A DNA stretch of 64,000 nt from Streptomyces lasiicapitis (GTDB taxonomy: Bacteria > Actinomycetota > Actinomycetes > Streptomycetales > Streptomycetaceae): positions 268,809 through 332,808 of the forward strand of contig NZ_BMNG01000012.1 of assembly GCF_014646335.1 (NCBI RefSeq). The letters run 5' to 3'. Shown piece by piece: positions 58,381 to 64,000 of the stretch. The translations under genes were made by a program, and so were the position numbers. The notes beneath the pieces are model-generated. The model saw only the letters and a list, made by a program, of their open reading frames with translations, was not told the origin of the DNA and made no database searches. Every line of letters begins with the position of its first letter. Position 1 is the first letter of the stretch.

Positions 58381-59145
58381 ATGGCACGCAACATCCAGTC
58401 GCTCGAGCGGGCCGCCGCGATGCTGCGGCTGCTCGCGGGCGGCGAGCGCCGACTCGGCCTCTCGGACATCGCCTCGGCCCTCGGGCTCGCCAAGGGCACG
58501 GCCCACGGCATCCTGCGCACCCTGCAGGCGGAGGGCTTCGTCGAGCAGGACGCGGCGTCCGGGCGCTATCAGCTCGGCGCGGAGCTTCTGCGGCTCGGCA
58601 ACAGCTATCTGGACGTGCACGAGCTGCGCGCCCGCGCGCTGGTGTGGACCGACGACCTGGCCCGCTCCAGCGGCGAGAGCGTGTACCTGGGCGTGCTGCA
58701 CCAGCAGGGCGTGCTGATCGTGCACCACGTCTTCCGGCCCGACGACAGCCGGCAGGTCCTGGAGGTCGGCGCCATGCAGCCGCTGCACTCCACGGCGCTC
58801 GGCAAGGTCCTCGCCGCGTACGACCCGGTGGCGCACAGCGAGGCCCTGGAGGCCGAGCGGACGGCGTTCACGGACCGCACTACGTGTGACACGGCGTCCT
58901 TCGAAGCCGTCCTCGATCTCACGCGCGCGCGGGGGTACGCGACCGACGCGGAGGAGACGTGGGAGGGCATCGCGTCCGTGGCCGCGCCCATTCACGACCG
59001 GCGGCGGATGCCGGTGGGCGCGGTGGGCATCACGGGGGCCGTGGAGCGGGTGTGCCCCTCGGGCGAGATGCGGTCCGAGCTGATCGCGGCGGTGCGGGAC
59101 TGCGCGCGGGCGGTGTCCCGGGATCTCGGCGCCAGCAGGTTCTGA
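58381..59145 (+). CDS. gylR: IclR-family glycerol operon regulator GylR
   Basis: A 254-residue IclR protein: HTH (LERAAAMLRLLAGGERRLGL, LAKGTAHGILRTLQAEGFVE) and effector domain (LHSTALGKVLAAYDPVAH; GIASVAAPIHDRRRMPVGAVGITG). ATG 58381 matches the S. coelicolor GylR start (MARNIQSLERAA); an in-frame ATG at 58363 is less likely. It represses the glycerol genes in the absence of glycerol 3-phosphate in Streptomyces and probably controls itself. Confidence 0.95.
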   Translation: MARNIQSLERAAAMLRLLAGGERRLGLSDIASALGLAKGTAHGILRTLQAEGFVEQDAASGRYQLGAELLRLGNSYLDVHELRARALVWTDDLARSSGESVYLGVLHQQGVLIVHHVFRPDDSRQVLEVGAMQPLHSTALGKVLAAYDPVAHSEALEAERTAFTDRTTCDTASFEAVLDLTRARGYATDAEETWEGIASVAAPIHDRRRMPVGAVGITGAVERVCPSGEMRSELIAAVRDCARAVSRDLGASRF

Positions 59146-59240
59146 CCTGGGCCCCCGGCCCTGATCCGCGCGTTTCTGGTTGCGGCACCGGCGATAGCCC
59201 AGAACGATCAATAACGATCGTGTTTTCAATAACAGAAGTC

Positions 59241-59270
59241 TTGACGTGTTGGTAACCCCACGGTCAGACT
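59241..59270 (+). promoter_or_regulatory. Probable sigma-70-type promoter of glpFKD
   Basis: TTGACG (59241-59246) and CAGACT (59265-59270) are 18 bp apart. AACGATC and CAATAAC repeats lie upstream (59203-59233), and the GylR-like element follows directly. Confidence 0.5.
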
Positions 59271-59280
59271 CGCGTCCACC

Positions 59281-59297
59281 GGTCGGCATTGTCGAAC
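59281..59297 (+). promoter_or_regulatory. Candidate GylR operator at the glpF promoter
   Basis: GGTCGGCATTGTCGAAC, 15/17 identical to the site at gylR, 11 bp after the proposed -10 and thus over or just past the start of transcription. Confidence 0.6.
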
Positions 59298-59421
59298 ACC
59301 TAACGGCATTACGCGTTACAGTGGGGCAAGCCAGGGCCGGCAACGCCCTCACCTGAGGGCGCGGACCACCGGAGGGACCCGGGGTTCGCCTTTCCCTGGA
59401 CGAAGGACAAAGGAGTCGCGG

Positions 59422-60207
59422 GTGTCCAGCTCCGACATCTTCATCGGCGAGACCATCGGTACCGCCGTGCTCATCCTGCTCGGCGGTGGCGTGTGCGCCG
59501 CCGTCACGCTCAAGCGCTCGAAGGCCAAGGACGCGGGCTGGCTCGCCATCACCTTCGGGTGGGGCTTCGCGGTCCTGACCGGCGCCTATCTGGCCGGCGG
59601 CGTCTCGGGCGCCCACCTGAACCCGGCGGTCACCATCGGCCTCGCGGTGGACGGCGGCACCAAGTGGAGCGACGTGCCGATCTACCTCGGCTCGCAGCTG
59701 CTCGGCGCGATGATCGGCGCGGTCCTCGTGTGGGCCACGTACTACGGCCAGTTCCAGGCCCACCTCACGGACCCGGAGATCATCAACGCCAAGTCCGGCG
59801 ACGAGGGCATGGTCGACCTGAAGGCCGCGCCCAAGGCCGGCCCCGTGCTCGGCATCTTCTCCACCGGTCCGGAGATCCGGAACGTCGCCCAGAACCTGGT
59901 CACCGAGGTCATCGCCACGACCGTGCTCGTCCTGGCGATCCTCACGCAGGGCCTCAACGACGGCGGCAACGGCCTCGGCGTCCTCGGCGCCCTGATCACC
60001 GCGCTCGTCGTGGTCGGCATCGGCCTCTCGCTCGGCGGCCCCACGGGCTACGCCATCAACCCGGTCCGTGACCTCGGCCCGCGCGTAGTCCACTCGCTGC
60101 TCCCGCTCCCCAACAAGGGTGGCTCGGACTGGTCGTACGCGTGGATTCCCGTCGTCGGACCGCTGATCGGCGGCACGCTCGCCGCATTCATCTTCAAGCT
60201 GTTCTGA
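59422..60207 (+). CDS. glpF: Glycerol uptake facilitator GlpF
   Basis: A 261-residue aquaglyceroporin with six spans and two half-helices. The first pore motif is the normal HLNPAVT (Asn67-Pro-Ala); the second is INPVRDLGPR (Asn213-Pro-Val215-Arg216-Asp217), Val in place of the usual Ala, with the selectivity Arg216 kept. Start is GTG 59422. Glycerol enters by diffusion and is trapped by GlpK, whose gene follows 40 bp downstream. Confidence 0.95.
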   Translation: MSSSDIFIGETIGTAVLILLGGGVCAAVTLKRSKAKDAGWLAITFGWGFAVLTGAYLAGGVSGAHLNPAVTIGLAVDGGTKWSDVPIYLGSQLLGAMIGAVLVWATYYGQFQAHLTDPEIINAKSGDEGMVDLKAAPKAGPVLGIFSTGPEIRNVAQNLVTEVIATTVLVLAILTQGLNDGGNGLGVLGALITALVVVGIGLSLGGPTGYAINPVRDLGPRVVHSLLPLPNKGGSDWSYAWIPVVGPLIGGTLAAFIFKLF

Positions 60208-60247
60208 GCGACCCCGCCGACCACCACACGCACTTCAGGAGCACACC

Positions 60248-61807
60248 GTGACCGACGCACACACCGCAGGCGCCCAGTCCCACGACGGACCGTTCATCGC
60301 GGCCATCGACCAGGGCACCACGTCCAGCCGCTGCATCGTCTTCGACCGGGACGGCCGCATCGTCTCCGTCGACCAGAAGGAGCACGAGCAGATCTTCCCG
60401 AAGCCGGGCTGGGTCGAGCACAACGCCACCGAGATCTGGACCAACGTCGAGGAAGTCGTCGCCGGAGCCATCTCCAAGGCCGGCATCACGCGCGACGACA
60501 TCAAGGCCATCGGCATCACCAACCAGCGTGAGACCACGCTGCTCTGGGACAAGAACACCGGCGAGCCGGTGTACAACGCCATCGTCTGGCAGGACACCCG
60601 CACCGACGCCCTCTGCAAGGAGCTCGGCCGCAACGTCGGCCAGGACCGCTTCCGCCGCGAGACGGGCCTGCCCCTGGCCTCCTACTTCGCCGGGCCCAAG
60701 GCCCGCTGGCTGCTCGACAACGTCGAGGGCCTGCGCGAGCGCGCCGAGGCCGGCGACATCCTCTTCGGCACCATGGACTCCTGGGTCATCTGGAACCTGA
60801 CGGGCGGGGTGAACGGCGGCAGGCACGTCACCGACGTCACCAACGCCTCGCGCACCATGCTGATGAACCTCCACACCATGGAGTGGGACGAGCGCATCGC
60901 CGAGTCCATCGGCGTACCGATGGGGATCCTCCCCGAGATCCGCTCCTCCGCCGAGGTCTACGGCGAGGTCACCGGCGGCAAGCTCGGCGACATCCTGGGC
61001 GGCATCCCGGTCGCCTCCGCCCTCGGCGACCAGCAGGCGGCCCTGTTCGGCCAGACCTGTTTCGAGGAGGGCGAGGCCAAGTCCACGTACGGCACCGGCA
61101 CGTTCATGCTGATGAACACCGGTGAGAAGGCCATCAACTCCTACTCGGGGCTGCTGACCACCGTGGGCTACCAGATCGGCGACAAGAAGCCGGTCTACGC
61201 CCTCGAGGGCTCCATCGCCGTCACCGGCTCGCTCGTGCAGTGGATGCGCGACCAGATGGGCCTGATCAACTCCGCCGCCGAGATCGAGACGCTCGCGTCC
61301 TCGGTCGACGACAACGGCGGCGCGTACTTCGTACCGGCCTTCTCCGGCCTGTTCGCCCCGTACTGGCGCTCCGACGCCCGCGGTGTGATCGCCGGTCTGA
61401 CCCGGTACGTCACCAAGGCGCACATCGCGCGCGCCGTCCTGGAGGCCACCGCCTGGCAGACCCGCGAGATCACCGACGCCATGACGAAGGACTCCGGCGT
61501 CGAGCTCGCGGCCCTCAAGGTCGACGGCGGCATGACCTCCAACAACCTGCTGATGCAGACCCTCTCGAACTTCCTGGACGCGCCCGTGGTGCGCCCCATG
61601 GTCGCCGAGACGACCTGCCTCGGCGCCGCCTATGCCGCCGGTCTCGCCGTCGGCTTCTGGTCCTCCACCGACGACCTGCGCGCCAACTGGCGCCGGGCCG
61701 CGGAGTGGACCCCCCACATGGACGCGGACACCCGCGCCCGTGAGTACAAGAACTGGCTCAAGGCCGTCGAGCGGACCATGGGCTGGCTCGAGGACGACGA
61801 GAGCTGA
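60248..61807 (+). CDS. glpK: Glycerol kinase GlpK
   Basis: A 519-residue FGGY kinase. FIAAIDQGTTSSRCIVFD is the phosphate-binding start, GITNQRETTLLWDKNTG follows, KSTYGTGTFMLMNTG is the ATP-binding loop, and KVDGGMTSNNLLMQ is near the C-terminus. GTG 60248 has AGGAG 6 nt upstream. It makes glycerol 3-phosphate, which also induces the operon in related species. 37 bp from glpD. Confidence 0.97.
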   Translation: MTDAHTAGAQSHDGPFIAAIDQGTTSSRCIVFDRDGRIVSVDQKEHEQIFPKPGWVEHNATEIWTNVEEVVAGAISKAGITRDDIKAIGITNQRETTLLWDKNTGEPVYNAIVWQDTRTDALCKELGRNVGQDRFRRETGLPLASYFAGPKARWLLDNVEGLRERAEAGDILFGTMDSWVIWNLTGGVNGGRHVTDVTNASRTMLMNLHTMEWDERIAESIGVPMGILPEIRSSAEVYGEVTGGKLGDILGGIPVASALGDQQAALFGQTCFEEGEAKSTYGTGTFMLMNTGEKAINSYSGLLTTVGYQIGDKKPVYALEGSIAVTGSLVQWMRDQMGLINSAAEIETLASSVDDNGGAYFVPAFSGLFAPYWRSDARGVIAGLTRYVTKAHIARAVLEATAWQTREITDAMTKDSGVELAALKVDGGMTSNNLLMQTLSNFLDAPVVRPMVAETTCLGAAYAAGLAVGFWSSTDDLRANWRRAAEWTPHMDADTRAREYKNWLKAVERTMGWLEDDES

Positions 61808-61844
61808 ACCGCACTCAGCTCAGCTGACGAGGAGTTAAGCAACC

Positions 61845-63464
61845 ATGACCACCCTGCAGAGCGGCCCCGCCTTCCCGGCTCTCGGCACGCCTCCGGCCGC
61901 CGGCAGCGCCCCGAGCCGCGCCGAGACCCGGGAGCGCCTCTCCAAGGCGTCCTACGACCTCCTGGTGATCGGCGGCGGCATCCTGGGCATCTCCACCGCC
62001 TGGCACGCCGCGCAGTCGGGTCTCAGGGTGGCCCTGGTGGACGCCGGCGACTTCGCCGGCGCCACCTCCTCCGCCTCCTCCAAGCTTCTCCACGGCGGTC
62101 TGCGTTACCTGCAGACCGGCGCGGTGAAGCTGGTCGCGGAGAACCACTTCGAGCGGCGTGCGGTGTCACGCCAGGTGGCACCGCACCTCGCCAACCCGCT
62201 CACCTTCTACCTGCCGGTCTACAAGGGCGGCCCGCACGGCGCCGCCAAGCTCGGCGCGGGCGTCTTCGCCTACTCGGCCCTCTCCGCGTTCGGTGACGGC
62301 GTCGGCCACCTGCTCTCCCCCGCCAAGGCGGCGCAGGACGTGCCGGAGCTGCGCACGGACAACCTGAAGGCCGTGGCCGTGTACGGCGACGACCAGATGA
62401 ACGACGCGCGCATGGCCCTGATGACGGTCCGCGCCGCCGCCGAGGCCGGCGCCGCCGTCCTCAACCACGCCGAGGTCACCGGCCTGCGCTTCACCGGCGG
62501 CCGGGTCACCGGCGCCGACCTCAAGGACCGCGTGGACGGCACCGAGTTCGGTGTGACCGCCCGCCTGGTCCTGAACGCGACCGGCCCCTGGGTCGACCAC
62601 CTGCGCAAGATGGAGAACCCGGACGCGGCGCCCTCCATCCGCCTGTCCAAGGGCGCGCACCTGGTCCTCAAGCGCACCGCCCCCTGGAAGGCCGCGCTGG
62701 CCACGCCGATCGACAAGTACCGGATCACGTTCGCCCTGCCCTGGGAGGACATGCTGCTGCTCGGCACCACCGACGAGGAGTTCGAGGGCGACCCGGCGGA
62801 CGTGCGCGTCACCGAGTCCGACACCGCGCAGATCCTGGACGAGGCCGCGTTCTCCATCCGCGACCAGCAGCTGTCCCGTGACCTGATCACGTACTCCTTC
62901 GCGGGTCTGCGGGTGCTTCCGGGCGGTCCCGGTGACACCTCGAAGGCCAAGCGCGAGACGGTCGTCACCGAGGGCCGCGGCGGCATGCTGTCGGTCGCGG
63001 GCGGCAAGTGGACGACGTTCCGCCACATCGGTCGTACGGTCATGAAGAAGCTGGAGGCGCTGCCGGGTCACCCGCTCGGTGACGACTACGAGCCGATCTC
63101 CGAGCTGCCGAAGAAGCTGCCGCTGCCCGGTATCGCCAACCCGCGCGCGGTCGCCCACCGCCTCCTGGTCGACGGCCCGGCGCCCGGCCCGCGCATGGCG
63201 CCCGACACCGCGCGCCACCTGGCCACGCACTACGGCTCCCTGGCCTTCGACATCGCCCGCATGGCGAACGAGAACCCGGAGCTCGCCGAGCGCGTCCACC
63301 CCGACGCCCCGGAGATCTGGGCGCAGGTCGTCTACGCCCGTGACAACGAGTGGGCCGAGACGGCCGACGACGTGCTGCGCCGCCGTACGACGCTGACGAT
63401 CCGTGGTCTGGCGACGGACGAGGTGCGGGGCAAGGTCGAGGACATACTGGGCAAGAAGGCCTGA
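61845..63464 (+). CDS. glpD: Glycerol-3-phosphate dehydrogenase GlpD
   Basis: A 539-residue FAD enzyme. YDLLVIGGGILGISTAWHAA is the FAD-binding Rossmann motif (residues ~37-56), SSASSKLLHGGLRYLQTG the flavin signature, and GMLSVAGGKWTTFRHIG a conserved later loop. It oxidises glycerol 3-phosphate to dihydroxyacetone phosphate at the membrane face. ATG 61845 with GAGGAG upstream. Last gene of the operon; a terminator follows. Confidence 0.97.
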   Translation: MTTLQSGPAFPALGTPPAAGSAPSRAETRERLSKASYDLLVIGGGILGISTAWHAAQSGLRVALVDAGDFAGATSSASSKLLHGGLRYLQTGAVKLVAENHFERRAVSRQVAPHLANPLTFYLPVYKGGPHGAAKLGAGVFAYSALSAFGDGVGHLLSPAKAAQDVPELRTDNLKAVAVYGDDQMNDARMALMTVRAAAEAGAAVLNHAEVTGLRFTGGRVTGADLKDRVDGTEFGVTARLVLNATGPWVDHLRKMENPDAAPSIRLSKGAHLVLKRTAPWKAALATPIDKYRITFALPWEDMLLLGTTDEEFEGDPADVRVTESDTAQILDEAAFSIRDQQLSRDLITYSFAGLRVLPGGPGDTSKAKRETVVTEGRGGMLSVAGGKWTTFRHIGRTVMKKLEALPGHPLGDDYEPISELPKKLPLPGIANPRAVAHRLLVDGPAPGPRMAPDTARHLATHYGSLAFDIARMANENPELAERVHPDAPEIWAQVVYARDNEWAETADDVLRRRTTLTIRGLATDEVRGKVEDILGKKA

Positions 63465-63477
63465 CACTCACCTGGTA

Positions 63478-63513
63478 CGTAAGGGGCGGTCGCCATGGCG
63501 GCCGCCCCTTACG
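63478..63513 (+). terminator. Stem-loop after glpD
   Basis: CGTAAGGGGCGG (63478-63489) pairs with CCGCCCCTTACG (63502-63513), with a further inner CGCC/GGCG stem. Confidence 0.85.
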
Positions 63514-63603
63514 CGTGCCCTCCGGAGTGTGCGTCACCAGGCACGCGGGCGCGGGTGCGCGGGTGCCATGCCGCCGCCACACCGCCGCAACGTTCGCCCC
63601 GCA

Positions 63604-63628
63604 CATTTGAAGCATGAAGTTTCAAGTG
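63604..63628. promoter_or_regulatory. Inverted repeat around the LLM start codon
   Basis: CATTTGAA (63604-63611) and TTCAAGTG (63621-63628) are inverted repeats with one mismatch and enclose the start ATG. A repressor bound here would block transcription or translation. Confidence 0.4.
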
Positions 63629-64000
63629 CTGTCTCTCATCTCGCACTCCCCTCACCCCCTGACCGGTGAACTCCCCTCCGCCGCCGAGCGGTTCGAGGAC
63701 GTGGTCGAGGTCGGCGTCGAGGCGGAACGGCTCGGCTACGACGCGTACGCCGTGGGCGAGCGGCACGCGGGCGCGTTCCTGTCGTCGAGCCCGGCGGTCG
63801 TCCTCGGCGCCCTCGCGGCACGCACCTCCCGCATCCGCCTGCTCACCGGCGTGACTGTCGTCGCGATCCTCGACCCGGTGCGGGTCGCCGAGGAGTACGC
63901 GACGCTCGACCAGCTCTCGCGCGGCCGGGTGGAGCTGGTGATCGGCAAGGGCGCGGAGGCGGGCCACTTCGATCTGTTCGGCCTCGACGAGGCGCGTCAG
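63614..64000 (+). CDS. LLM-class (luciferase-like) flavin oxidoreductase, partial
   Basis: The first 129 residues of a luciferase-like monooxygenase; the gene leaves the window at its right edge. FEDVVEVGVEAERLGYDAYAVGERH and TLDQLSRGRVELVIGKGA are typical of the F420/FMN-dependent TIM-barrel fold. ATG 63614 (MKFQVLSLISHSPHP) sits inside an inverted repeat. Substrate cannot be judged. Confidence 0.88.
   Translation, partial: MKFQVLSLISHSPHPLTGELPSAAERFEDVVEVGVEAERLGYDAYAVGERHAGAFLSSSPAVVLGALAARTSRIRLLTGVTVVAILDPVRVAEEYATLDQLSRGRVELVIGKGAEAGHFDLFGLDEARQ

Overview
This window looks like a piece of a Streptomyces chromosome. Base composition is very GC-rich with GC-ending codons, GTG and TTG starts are common, and stop/start overlaps such as GTGA and ATGA are frequent. 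Gene order, recalled from memory and not searched, matches the S. coelicolor region from the glnA4 locus (SCO1613) to the glycerol operon (SCO1658 gylR onward). No insertion sequence, phage gene, CRISPR array, rRNA or tRNA was seen. About 52 protein genes fill the window; the two at the ends are cut by its borders.

Left part (1-24 kb). A secreted HAD phosphatase (partial) is followed by a compact gamma-glutamylation locus: a short-chain dehydrogenase, an aldehyde dehydrogenase and a GlnA4-like glutamine synthetase homologue form a leftward operon, and a FadR/GntR regulator, an ethanolamine-type permease and a class I glutamine amidotransferase run rightward. Together they can be read as a full route from ethanolamine import to glutamate and glycine. 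Then come a LysR regulator divergent from a TDT-family transporter, a BtuF-like metal-receptor protein, an XRE-cupin regulator, an osmoprotectant ABC transporter whose permease carries two fused binding domains, a 5'-3' exonuclease-like protein, a siderophore-interacting protein behind a clear iron box, a GNAT acetyltransferase, an RluA-type pseudouridine synthase and a conservon (cvnABCDE, cvn9/rar type) ending in a CYP157 P450 that lacks the ExxR motif.

Middle (24-45 kb). This is the actinobacterial HelY-Tat-Paf-proteasome region: helY, a diacylglycerol-kinase-like gene, tatC, tatA, two small unknown genes, pafC, pafB, two FKBP genes (one a two-domain lipoprotein), pafA with an MFS transporter 9 bp upstream, a divergent LacI regulator, prcA, prcB, an HNH/endonuclease VII gene lying between and overlapping prcB and pup, then dop, arc (mpa) and a divergent ferredoxin. 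The nuclease gene inside the Pup-proteasome operon is the most intriguing item of the window.

Right part (45-64 kb). A small exported protein, trmI, an M50 (site-2) protease with CBS domains, a RecB-like Fe-S nuclease, an orphan NarL-type response regulator, two tandem paralogous oligopeptide-binding lipoproteins without permeases, a HAD phosphatase and metH lead to gylR-glpF-glpK-glpD. A 17-bp element shared by the gylR and glpF promoters (15 of 17 identical) is a good GylR operator candidate. The window ends inside a luciferase-like (LLM) oxidoreductase.

Many transcription units end in strong GC-rich hairpins without long U tracts; thirteen are listed with coordinates.
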